Origin: JBCBKZ01 sp039026975
GTDB taxonomy: Bacteria; Bacteroidota; Bacteroidia; J057
Assembly (NCBI GenBank): GCA_039026975.1
Contig: JBCCLI010000268.1
Span: 1 to 9,079, forward strand
DNA length: 9,079 nucleotides
Direction of reading: 5' to 3'
A program made the translations under genes and the position numbers. Shown in pieces: positions 1 through 6,567 of this stretch. The notes below the pieces were generated by a model. It did not search any database, was not told where the DNA came from, and saw only the letters and a list, made by a program, of their open reading frames with translations. The first letter of the stretch is position 1; every line of letters starts with the position of its first letter.

Positions 1-10
1 CAGCTTACCC

Positions 11-901
11 CTAACTATTTCTATTATCTCTCCCCCACATCAAACTCCTTCTCAGGTTATCAACGTACTTAGTCTTTGACATCCTGAGTAGGGATACGGT
101 AAATGCTGCTTTACGCACGGCAATAGAAGTCTTAGCCTTCACAGTAATGGTCCTTGTATCCAGAGAAATCATAGCCTCTCCAGAACGAGATTCTATTTCA
201 AAGGAAACCACACTTTCATCAGAAATAACTACAGGTCTAACCGTTAAAGAATGAGGAGCTACGGGCGTAATAGCAAAGGTAGCAGAATTAGGGAACATAA
301 TGGGACCCCCACAAGAAAGACTGTAAGCAGTAGAGCCTGTAGGCGTAGCCACAATGATCCCATCCCCCCAATAACTGTTCAAAAACTCTCCATTAATGTA
401 GGTATGGACGGTGATCATCTCATTGGTATTGCTCTTGTGAATGGTAAAATCATTAATCCCAAAATTATCAGCCCCAAACATCCCAGGGGGATCTGACACC
501 ACTGTAAGAAGGGATCTATGGTCTATTTTATAATGATCCTGAAGTAGCTCTTCTGTAGCTGAAAGTAAATGATGCTGAGAGATGCTGGTTAGGTAGCCTA
601 GTCTGCCAAAGTTTACCCCCATAATGGGTTTACCTAGCCTCCCACAGAATCTTACCGCCTCTAATACTGTCCCATCTCCACCAAAGCAATACAGGAACTT
701 ACAGGATTTCACTTCTTCTCTGGAGGTAAAAACAGACTCTCCTGAAAAGTTAAAAGCTTCACGGTAGTACTCACTCAGCTGCTGCGCATAGGCATGATAA
801 ATGGTATAGGTAATTTTCCGCTTTTTTAGGTATTCAAAAAAGCGAGTGAGTACACTAAGGTCCGTATTATCGGTTATTCTCCCGAAAATGGCAATCTTCA
901 T
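11..901 (-). CDS. nadK: NAD kinase
   Basis: Cytoplasmic NAD kinase that phosphorylates NAD to NADP using ATP or a similar donor, the only biosynthetic entry to NADP. The 296-residue product has the family motifs in order: GGDGT at 74-78 with the catalytic-type Asp76, NFGRLGYL at 97-104, the NE/D-type motif as N150-D151, the glycine-rich block GDGIIVATPTGSTAY at 179-193 followed by GGP, and HSLTVRPVVI at 217-226. The usual DGQ-like stretch reads LDTR (247-250), which resembles Bacteroidota versions as I remember them. Length is normal for the family. The ATG start is supported because GRxTD and the first beta strand follow at once. It is the last gene of the minus-strand series here, 54 bp after the BamA-like gene. 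No frame damage was seen, and the stop lies 10 bases from the window edge. Confidence 0.96.
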   Translation of the reverse strand: MKIAIFGRITDNTDLSVLTRFFEYLKKRKITYTIYHAYAQQLSEYYREAFNFSGESVFTSREEVKSCKFLYCFGGDGTVLEAVRFCGRLGKPIMGVNFGRLGYLTSISQHHLLSATEELLQDHYKIDHRSLLTVVSDPPGMFGADNFGINDFTIHKSNTNEMITVHTYINGEFLNSYWGDGIIVATPTGSTAYSLSCGGPIMFPNSATFAITPVAPHSLTVRPVVISDESVVSFEIESRSGEAMISLDTRTITVKAKTSIAVRKAAFTVSLLRMSKTKYVDNLRRSLMWGRDNRNS

Positions 902-921
902 GCAGCTGTGAATAAGGGGCG

Positions 922-950
922 CAAATTAACATATCCTGCTAATAAACAAA
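922..950 (-). promoter_or_regulatory. possible weak Bacteroidota-type promoter before nadK
   Basis: On the minus strand a TTTG (950-947) is followed after 17 bases by TTAATTTG (929-922), one mismatch from the TAnnTTTG -7 element described for Bacteroides promoters. The spacer is shorter than the usual 19-21, so this is a weak candidate. It would give a leader of about 15-20 bases before the nadK ATG and could let nadK be expressed apart from the upstream barrel gene. Confidence 0.2.
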
Positions 951-955
951 CCGCA

Positions 956-2434
956 CTATCTAATAGGAAACTTACTGTGGAAATAGATTCCCCCCTGGCC
1001 CAGGTGATTCCTGGCATACTCTATCCTGACCAGTCGGTCATAAATAGTAATGAAGTTTATGCCCACCCCATAACCAGTCAGCCAGGTATTTTTTAGGAAA
1101 GTATCTTGGTTGGAGATGGTATTATCCTGTACATACCCATTATCCACAAAGGCGGTTACATACAGCCCAAACGGCATATCCTGAAACCTTTTAAAAGGGA
1201 TCTGCTTTATGTGAATAATCTTCCTGGGGACTATGGCATACTTTATTTCCGCCTTGGTTAGCTGGGTGTAGGAGCCATCTATGGCATAGGGCTGGTATCC
1301 CCTAAGGTTGGAGCTGGTGCCTGGAAAGTCAACTCTTCCTATGCCTATAGCATTTTTTTCATAGAAGGGAACATCCCGTCCAAAAGTAAATGTATGCTGG
1401 GTACCATAAGCAAAAAATAAACGCTTACTCAGCGGCACATAGTCTGCCCACGAAAATCCGGCCTTTGAAAAAGTAGTGGTAGAAACACCAGGAATTCCAC
1501 TATGACGAAAGTATGCCCTGAATACATGCCCATCCAAAGGGTAGGTACGCAAGTCTGTTTTATCTGTAGTCCACCCTAATACGATGGTAGGATAGTGCTC
1601 ACGGCCACGCTGGTTAGTTAAGAAGCTTTCTGAGAAGGCATAAATGCTATCCGAGAAGGAACGGTCTTTATACTGTACATAGCCCAGTATGCTATTATAG
1701 AGAGAAAAGCGATGCCTGATACCTGCCGTCAGCACATGTGTCCTTTGGAGAGGTTCATTTTCAATCCTTCCCCATAACACCTTTGCATCATTAGTCCCAT
1801 AGATAATTTCATTTCGGCTAAGGTAGCGGAGCCCAAGCAGGAGGTCTGTGTAATTAGAGAATGTCCCAGGCCGGATGTAGTCTATGGCTAGACGGTCCGT
1901 AAATCCCATCAACCCAAAAAAATCTAAAGACTCATTATTTCCAGTTAAGTTTCTCCAGCCTACTTTAGCTCCGTAAGAAATTCTATGGAGATCCCCATCC
2001 AGGATAGTATTTATCAGGTCATATGAGTTCCTTTCTTCTACTCTTACCTGAGGGGCGGGAAAAATGTACCACCTTTCTTTTACTGAAATAAACACAAACA
2101 GATTTCCCTCCAGCACATCATGGTTAATACTTACCTCATTGAAAAGGCCAAGGTTATAAATATTCTGCTGACTTCTGGCTATGTGCCCCTCCACATTATT
2201 TAGGGTCAGGGTATCTCCCCTGCTAAAGGTCAGTTCCCGCAAAATCACCTTTGGCTTGGTCTTTTTATTGCCCATGACAGATATGATCTGCACTGCCACC
2301 CGCATACTTGCATCAGGGACAGGATCACCAGGATCTGTTTCAGGCGAAGTGGCTCCCACCACTTGGGGGAACATTATGCAAATGAGCATGACACAGATAA
2401 AACTGGTTATCTTCAAAACGGGGATCCTACACAT
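956..2434 (-). CDS. BamA/TamA-family outer membrane beta-barrel protein with one POTRA domain
   Basis: Outer-membrane protein of the Omp85 superfamily, 492 residues. Residues 1-28 form a signal peptide (hydrophobic core about 7-23, cleavage plausible after VVGA at 28). One POTRA-like domain spans about 47-120, with the pattern GNKKT, ILREL, F.RGD, then NIYNLGLFNEV at 91-101. The rest is a 16-strand-type surface-antigen barrel: alternating hydrophobic strands, a D.R.YPLDG segment at 294-302, the conserved (V/L)RGY loop motif as NLRGY at 376-380, FVDNGY at 429-434, and an aromatic-rich last strand. True BamA proteins carry about five POTRA domains and are near 800 residues or more, so this is a short relative and not the essential assembly factor. 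Its role (insertion, secretion, lipid handling) cannot be read from sequence. It lies 91 bp after the CBS gene and 54 bp before nadK, on the same strand. Confidence 0.88.
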   Translation of the reverse strand: MCRIPVLKITSFICVMLICIMFPQVVGATSPETDPGDPVPDASMRVAVQIISVMGNKKTKPKVILRELTFSRGDTLTLNNVEGHIARSQQNIYNLGLFNEVSINHDVLEGNLFVFISVKERWYIFPAPQVRVEERNSYDLINTILDGDLHRISYGAKVGWRNLTGNNESLDFFGLMGFTDRLAIDYIRPGTFSNYTDLLLGLRYLSRNEIIYGTNDAKVLWGRIENEPLQRTHVLTAGIRHRFSLYNSILGYVQYKDRSFSDSIYAFSESFLTNQRGREHYPTIVLGWTTDKTDLRTYPLDGHVFRAYFRHSGIPGVSTTTFSKAGFSWADYVPLSKRLFFAYGTQHTFTFGRDVPFYEKNAIGIGRVDFPGTSSNLRGYQPYAIDGSYTQLTKAEIKYAIVPRKIIHIKQIPFKRFQDMPFGLYVTAFVDNGYVQDNTISNQDTFLKNTWLTGYGVGINFITIYDRLVRIEYARNHLGQGGIYFHSKFPIR

Positions 2435-2525
2435 CCAAAACCTTATATTACTACTTCTCTATATAAATTAGGAAAGTTGATGGGAAAATCATAGACATAA
2501 CGAGAGGAACCCTTATATCCGTTTA

Positions 2526-3191
2526 TCACATATCCAAATAATTCAGTAATGCGTCCAGATTTTTCTGGTAATCAATAAGTTGGGGGGTACGATGGAAAGT
2601 CTCTATTACATGATAATCAAAGCGTTCAAAGCTGGCCACTACGCGGGAAAGGTCTTCTACGTTAAGTTTTAAGGTAGCTATAAAGCCTGAATCATCCGGT
2701 TTACTGGAGAGGTATAGGCTTAAAATTTTGGCATCAGTAGATTCCACAATTCTCCCTATTTCAGATAATACATAGCCATTTTGGGGGATTTCTACCACCA
2801 TTACTCCTCCCGGCTCCTGAATAGAGAATAATTTTTCCAGGAAGTTTAACACGTCCCTGATGGTTATGATCCCCTGGAACAGGTCATTAGTGTCTAATAC
2901 TGCCAGTACTTCTAGCTTGAGGGTACTCATGATACGTATAGCCTCGTATATGTGCTTATCCTCATAAATGGCTGCACTTTCCCATCCTCCTACCCTTATC
3001 TGTGCTATACTGAGTGAAAGGTCTGTAGTTTCCAGGATATCATCCTCTGTAACCATGCCTATATATCTTCCCTCGTCTACTATGGGAAGCTGGGAGACTT
3101 TAAACTCATTCATCCAGTCAAGGGCTCTGCCCGCAGCGTCAGTGGATTTTACTGAAGGTACGGTATCAGATATGAATTCACGTGCTATCAT
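2526..3191 (-). CDS. CBS-domain pair fused to an ACT-like domain, putative nucleotide-sensing regulator
   Basis: Small cytoplasmic protein of 221 residues with no catalytic domain. Two CBS repeats are visible: about 8-56, with LPIVDEGRYIGMVTEDDI at 35-52, and about 72-120, with FQGIITIRDVL at 105-115. Paired CBS domains usually bind adenine nucleotides. From about 128 to 196 follows an ACT-like fold: VVEIP, a helix containing SEIGRIVES, a strand around ILSLYLSS, then an ATLKLNVED strand and a helix ending FDYHVIE. The order CBS-CBS-ACT matches AcuB-like regulators. The start overlaps the stop of the upstream hydrolase in an ATGA (3188-3191), pointing to translational coupling and a shared job. 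In related genomes this gene sits in a cluster with the hydrolase and NAD kinase (from memory). The ligand and target are unknown; sensing of AMP, ATP or NAD-related metabolites is an inference. Confidence 0.85.
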   Translation of the reverse strand: MIAREFISDTVPSVKSTDAAGRALDWMNEFKVSQLPIVDEGRYIGMVTEDDILETTDLSLSIAQIRVGGWESAAIYEDKHIYEAIRIMSTLKLEVLAVLDTNDLFQGIITIRDVLNFLEKLFSIQEPGGVMVVEIPQNGYVLSEIGRIVESTDAKILSLYLSSKPDDSGFIATLKLNVEDLSRVVASFERFDYHVIETFHRTPQLIDYQKNLDALLNYLDM

Positions 3192-3961
3192 GGAGTGGTT
3201 ACTTTAACATGCTTATTCAGGAAGTCTCTTAAGTATTGATTAAATACCTCTGGATGTTCCATCATGGGCGCATGTCCACACTTATCTATGAACCTCAGTT
3301 CTGTATCAGGAATGAGCTTATCAAATTCATGTGCAACATGCGGTGGGGTAATATTATCATTTAAGCCCCAAATGAGTAGCGTAGGTACGTGTATTCTGTT
3401 TAAATCGTCTCGCATATTGTGCCGCTGGGCGGATCTAGCAATCTTTAAGACTCTAAGCGTTTTATAATTATCATTAACTATTCCAAAAACATCATCTATT
3501 AAGGGCTTAGTAGCTACCTTAGGAGAATAGAAGGTATAAGCTACTCTTTCAGCCACATACTCATAGGAACCCCTTCTGGGGAATCCTGTTCCCATACCGG
3601 ACTCAAATAGTCCCGAGCTAGCCGTAAGTATTAAGGATTCTACCTTCTCCGGTCTTTTGAGGGTGTACACTAAAGCAATGTGCCCCCCAAGTGAATTTCC
3701 TAAAAGCGTAGCCTTATCAATTCCTTTATAGTCTACAAACTCTTCAATGTATTGAGTATATCCCTCTACGGAAGATTTGACCTTAGTCTGTTCATAGATA
3801 GGGATAATCGGAATGATGACCTTATAGTGAGTGGAAAAGGCTTCAAATACGTCTCTAAAATTACTCAGTGCACCAAAGAGTCCGTGTAATAGGAGTAAAA
3901 CAGGTCCATTGCCTTTTTCTATATACTTAAATCCTTGTTCAGATTGTACAGTAGGATTCAT
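3188..3961 (-). CDS. alpha/beta-fold hydrolase
   Basis: Serine hydrolase of the alpha/beta-hydrolase fold, 257 residues, no signal peptide, so probably cytoplasmic. The oxyanion-hole HG is at 26-27 in LLLLHGLFG. The nucleophile elbow is GNSLGG with Ser90, the acid is Asp202 in WGLNDNITP, and the catalytic His230 is in CGHAPMMEHP. All three triad residues are intact. A lid/cap of about 50-60 residues (roughly 118-180) contains basic and aromatic residues. Sequence alone does not separate esterase, C-C hydrolase or lipase-like roles, so the substrate is unknown. The ATG at 3961 gives the normal N-terminus. Its stop is coupled by a 4-bp overlap to the CBS-ACT gene. Upstream is a 213-bp gap to the CvpA-like gene. 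Confidence 0.9.
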   Translation of the reverse strand: MNPTVQSEQGFKYIEKGNGPVLLLLHGLFGALSNFRDVFEAFSTHYKVIIPIIPIYEQTKVKSSVEGYTQYIEEFVDYKGIDKATLLGNSLGGHIALVYTLKRPEKVESLILTASSGLFESGMGTGFPRRGSYEYVAERVAYTFYSPKVATKPLIDDVFGIVNDNYKTLRVLKIARSAQRHNMRDDLNRIHVPTLLIWGLNDNITPPHVAHEFDKLIPDTELRFIDKCGHAPMMEHPEVFNQYLRDFLNKHVKVTTP

Positions 3962-4111
3962 ATTTCCAGATTAAAGTAACATAAGCCTGCAATTTATCAG
4001 TCATTTTGCCCTGCTCCAAAAACTCTTTCATCAAAGGGACAATTTCTCGCTTATTCTCTTATCTAACGGAACTGAATCAGCCGTATACCCCCTCTCTATG
4101 AGGCATACCAT
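3939..4111 (-). other. two tiny overlapping reading frames or a frameshifted gene remnant
   Basis: The 213-bp gap between the CvpA-like gene and the hydrolase is not empty. On the minus strand an ATG at 4111-4109 opens a 26-residue frame (starts MVCLIERGYTADSV) that ends at a TGA at 4033-4031. That TGA shares its last base with an ATG (TGATG) that opens a 30-residue frame (MKEFLEQGKMTDKLQAYV...), ending at 3939 inside the hydrolase start region. The second frame also reads open for several codons upstream of its ATG, in the other phase to the first. The pair could therefore be one short gene split by a frameshift, a coupled leader peptide pair, or chance. I recognise no family. Chance is quite possible at these lengths. 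Confidence 0.25.
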
Positions 4112-4174
4112 TTACAGGTTTACATAAAGGTAACGTGGACACACTGCACATGGTTTGTCAGTAGGGGGAAGATC

Positions 4175-4792
4175 CTACCGAATGGCCCTTGGCTTTTCTG
4201 AATCTGTAGGAGCAGGGGCTTCCTGAGTGTCCCCTTGCTGGTCTTCTTCTGGTGGGGGAACAAACTCTTTCCCATATTTTTGTATTTGCTCATTAGCTGC
4301 TTTCAAGGCTTTCGGAATAAGCCCTAAGGTATAGCGCGCAAAATTTTGTACATATCCGTAGGTGATAGATCCTTTAGCATTCTCCTGAGAGGGAAATCCT
4401 ACAAAGCTTAACGCAAATAACACTAATGAAAGAGCGATGGTAGCCATAGTCCCTCCGAAAATAGCGCCTAATGCCTTATCTATCCCTATGTTGATCTTGG
4501 AAAGTGTATCTGTCAGCAGCCTTAATATGGAAGAAACGAGAATGTAGCCCACTACAAATGCGGTAACAAAACTTAAGAAAGCTAAGCCTTCAGGCGATAA
4601 TTTAATATCCATGCCTAAATAAATACTCTCTACCCAAAACCTAAACCTGAAGCCGAAAATGACAGCTACTACTACTGATATGACCGTAGTGGAAATCCCA
4701 AATAATCCTTTTGAAGATCCACGTATCATCCCAAATAGAATGACGCCAATAATAATTAGGTCCAGGGGGTTGACCACATAAGTATCTTCCAC
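4175..4792 (-). CDS. CvpA-family inner membrane protein
   Basis: Integral inner-membrane protein of 205 residues with four predicted hydrophobic segments at about 9-24, 33-50, 68-92 and 107-133. Typical CvpA signatures are present: NPLDLIIIG near the N-terminus, the RG.SKGLFG turn at 24-32, and the KALGAIFGG segment at 106-114. The last 30 residues are proline-, Glu/Gln- and Asp-rich (PPPEEDQQ and after), probably a disordered cytoplasmic tail. CvpA relatives are linked to colicin V production and envelope stress in enterobacteria; the function here is unknown. The start codon is GTG (4792). An in-frame TGA lies shortly upstream and no in-frame ATG is available, so GTG, or a second GTG at codon 6, is used. 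It lies 37 bp after the yqeY stop on the same strand. Confidence 0.86.
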   Translation of the reverse strand: MEDTYVVNPLDLIIIGVILFGMIRGSSKGLFGISTTVISVVVAVIFGFRFRFWVESIYLGMDIKLSPEGLAFLSFVTAFVVGYILVSSILRLLTDTLSKINIGIDKALGAIFGGTMATIALSLVLFALSFVGFPSQENAKGSITYGYVQNFARYTLGLIPKALKAANEQIQKYGKEFVPPPEEDQQGDTQEAPAPTDSEKPRAIR

Positions 4793-4829
4793 GATGCGTG
4801 CATTAAAAGTTCAATGTTACCTGAAAATA

Positions 4830-5282
4830 TCAGGATAGAATTTCTTTCACTAGTTTAGAAATCATTTTCCCGTCTGCCTTTCCGGCCAATGCTTTAGTAG
4901 CCTGCCCCATTACCCTTCCCATGTCTTTCATGCTGCTGGCACCTGTTTGGGTGATAATCTCTTGTACTTTTGACTTCACGTCCTCTTCTGACAATTGCTT
5001 AGGGAGATACTGTTCAATGACAGCCAGCTCCTCTTTTTCTATCAAGGCCAGGTCTTCTCTTCCATTCTTTTCATACTGCTCCAGAGAGTCTTTCCGCTGC
5101 TTAGCTTGTTTCATTAGCAATTTCAGCTCCTCCTCTTCACTCAGGGCTGCTCCCTTCCTTCCTTCAGCGGTTTCCAGTACAAGTATAGCTGACTTTATAG
5201 CTCTTAATGTCCTTAGCGCGGCTTGATCCTTTGCTTTCATAGCCGCTTTCATATTTTGATTAATAGTGTCTTTTAATCCCAT
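4830..5282 (-). CDS. yqeY: GatB/YqeY-domain protein
   Basis: Soluble, highly charged helical protein of 150 residues, the usual length for stand-alone YqeY. It matches the family end to end: R24-TLRAIKSAI after an N-terminal KDTINQNMKAAMKAKD helix, a lysine/arginine helix K.AKQRKDS around 58-66, IEQYLPKQLSEED at 89-101, DMGRVMG at 120-126, and the final GKADGKMISKLVKEIL. YqeY resembles the tail domain of GatB in the tRNA-dependent amidotransferase, which contacts tRNA, so a tRNA-related role is often assumed; it is not a complete amidotransferase subunit. The ATG at 5282 is clear. It lies 48 bp after the thioredoxin-fold gene and 37 bp before the CvpA-like gene, both on the same strand. Confidence 0.93.
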   Translation of the reverse strand: MGLKDTINQNMKAAMKAKDQAALRTLRAIKSAILVLETAEGRKGAALSEEEELKLLMKQAKQRKDSLEQYEKNGREDLALIEKEELAVIEQYLPKQLSEEDVKSKVQEIITQTGASSMKDMGRVMGQATKALAGKADGKMISKLVKEILS

Positions 5283-5330
5283 TCCAGCTTACAGTAATTT
5301 CATTTGTGTATAAAGGTAAAGAGAAATTGC

Positions 5331-5804
5331 CTAGAGAACAGATAACATATCCGCAGGCCTGGTTTCTTCATTAAAGCTTTTTACTCTTTTGCCACTAGCA
5401 TCATATATGATGATGCCTGGCACCACTGTATAGCCAAAATACGTATCAAACATATAGTCTACATCCCTGAGGACAGTGATGTGCTTTAATCCTGAATTTT
5501 TAAAGTACTGATTGTAAAACGCTATGGTAGGTCCCTGTGTTTCCGTAGTTACCCATACAAACTGTAAATCATCTAACTGATCAGAAGCCTCTGTAATCCA
5601 CTCAGCTTGAGTAGCGCAATGATCACAATAGGGGTCAAAAAATACAAAGACTGTCCCTTTCCCAGCTAATAATTCTGTTTTAGAAAACATATTCCCTTCA
5701 AGATCCAGGAAGGAAAAGTCAGGTAAATCTTTACTCTGTGCCAAGGCTGCCAAGTTAAGGCCTATCAGTACTGCAAATATTCCCAGAAGTTTTTTCATAT
5801 TCAT
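5331..5804 (-). CDS. secreted thioredoxin-fold (redoxin/TlpA-like) protein
   Basis: Exported thiol-disulfide protein of 157 residues. The longest open frame starts at a TTG (5819), but ATG codons at 5804 and 5798 give a clean signal peptide: MNMKK, then a hydrophobic stretch GIFAVLIGLNLAALA, with cleavage probable before the following Gln. I use 5804. The mature part starts KDLPDFSFLDLEGN, typical of redoxin/TlpA domains, then FVFFDPYCDHC, a CxxC redox pair (Cys60 and Cys63 counted from this start). The cis-proline follows in TVVPGIIIYD. The middle helix insertion of TlpA/ResA proteins is present but short. Probable role: reducing or shuffling thiols in the periplasm; the partner is unknown. 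It is the first gene of the leftward series and diverges from the thymidine kinase gene. Confidence 0.85.
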   Translation of the reverse strand: MNMKKLLGIFAVLIGLNLAALAQSKDLPDFSFLDLEGNMFSKTELLAGKGTVFVFFDPYCDHCATQAEWITEASDQLDDLQFVWVTTETQGPTIAFYNQYFKNSGLKHITVLRDVDYMFDTYFGYTVVPGIIIYDASGKRVKSFNEETRPADMLSVL

Positions 5805-5849
5805 TCTTTGGTAAATCAATTACAAAGTACGCATTTTGGAGGAAAGAGG

Positions 5850-5875
5850 TTTATATTAAGCCCCCAATATATAAA
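5850..5875. promoter_or_regulatory. AT-rich inverted repeat between divergent genes
   Basis: TTTATATT (5850-5857) and AATATATAAA (5866-5875) form an imperfect inverted repeat around the 8-base GC-rich spacer AAGCCCCC. It lies midway in the 142-bp spacer between the thioredoxin-fold gene and the thymidine kinase gene, where an operator or promoter would be expected. AT-rich palindromes also arise by chance, and no binding protein can be named. Confidence 0.3.
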
Positions 5876-5886
5876 CTCTGACAAGT

Positions 5887-5920
5887 TTTGCGTTGGTATG
5901 TCACTTTCTCTTTAGTTCTG
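5887..5920 (+). promoter_or_regulatory. possible promoter for thymidine kinase
   Basis: TTTG at 5887-5890 is followed, 22 bases later, by TAGTTCTG at 5913-5920, one mismatch from the Bacteroidota -7 element TAnnTTTG. The spacing is slightly long. Transcription would begin about 20 bases before the ATG at 5947, which fits the start chosen for tdk and argues against the upstream TTG at 5893, since that codon would lie inside the promoter. Confidence 0.3.
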
Positions 5921-5946
5921 ATCAGGTAGCCCAATTCTCATTTCCC

Positions 5947-6567
5947 ATGTTTATAGAGATAAATTCTCACAATCGTAAGAGTGGTTGGTTGGAGGTAGTA
6001 TGTGGCAGTATGTTCTCTGGTAAAACAGAAGAACTCATTAGAAGGATACGCAGGGCACAAATAGCTAACCAGCGGGTGATGATCTTCAAACCCATCATTG
6101 ATAATAGGTATAGCAAGACGGAAATTGTTTCTCACGATAGAAACTCCATCATATCTACTCCGGTGGAGAATGCTATGCTCATCCTGGATATGGTAGATAA
6201 TGCGGAAGTGGTAGGCATAGATGAGGCCCAGTTTTTTGATAAAGGTCTGGTGGGGGTGGTAAGGACCTTAGCTAACCAGGGCCTGAGGGTGATAGTAGCC
6301 GGACTGGACATGGACTATACTGGAAAACCTTTTGGCGTGATGCCTGACCTGCTAGCCCAGGCTGAGTTCATCACTAAGGTACATGCCATCTGTCAGGTGT
6401 GTGGGAGCCTGGCCAATTTTTCCTACCGCTTGAATAAGGACATCTCAGACCAGGTACTAGTGGGGGAGAAAAGCAGTTATGAGCCCCGATGCAGGCGCTG
6501 CTTTAACATGGGGGAGGAAGCTGTTTCTCCTTCCAAAGAAACCCTTAACCAACAGCAGACTCGCTAA
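5947..6567 (+). CDS. tdk: thymidine kinase (type II)
   Basis: Cytosolic thymidine kinase, making dTMP from thymidine and ATP in the salvage pathway. The 206-residue product has the P-loop GSMFSGKT at 20-27, the lid-region KPIIDNRYS around 48-56, DEAQFF at 92-97 (Glu93 as probable general base), GLDMDYTGKPFG at 119-130, and the zinc-site cysteine pairs Cys149/Cys152 (CQVC) and Cys182/Cys185 (CRRC). This is the complete set for the tetrameric type II enzyme. The frame is open back to a TTG at 5893, but the ATG at 5947 gives the normal length and is preferred. The stop TAA overlaps the stop of the convergent lipoprotein gene. A tail of about 17 residues after the zinc site is Ser/Gln-rich and variable. 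Confidence 0.95.
   Translation: MFIEINSHNRKSGWLEVVCGSMFSGKTEELIRRIRRAQIANQRVMIFKPIIDNRYSKTEIVSHDRNSIISTPVENAMLILDMVDNAEVVGIDEAQFFDKGLVGVVRTLANQGLRVIVAGLDMDYTGKPFGVMPDLLAQAEFITKVHAICQVCGSLANFSYRLNKDISDQVLVGEKSSYEPRCRRCFNMGEEAVSPSKETLNQQQTR

Noticed and set aside
251..496. Plus-strand frame opposite nadK, and similar frames opposite other genes (for example 908-1096, 2181-2471, 2968-3207, 4921-5226)
   Set aside because: They lie wholly or mainly antisense to well-supported genes and have no recognisable motifs.
956..2434. Calling the 492-residue barrel protein BamA itself
   Set aside because: Only one POTRA domain is visible and the length is far below that of BamA.
2435..2525. Promoter for the BamA-like gene
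   Set aside because: No TTTG/TAnnTTTG pair with acceptable spacing; only loose AT-rich matches such as TATGATTTT.
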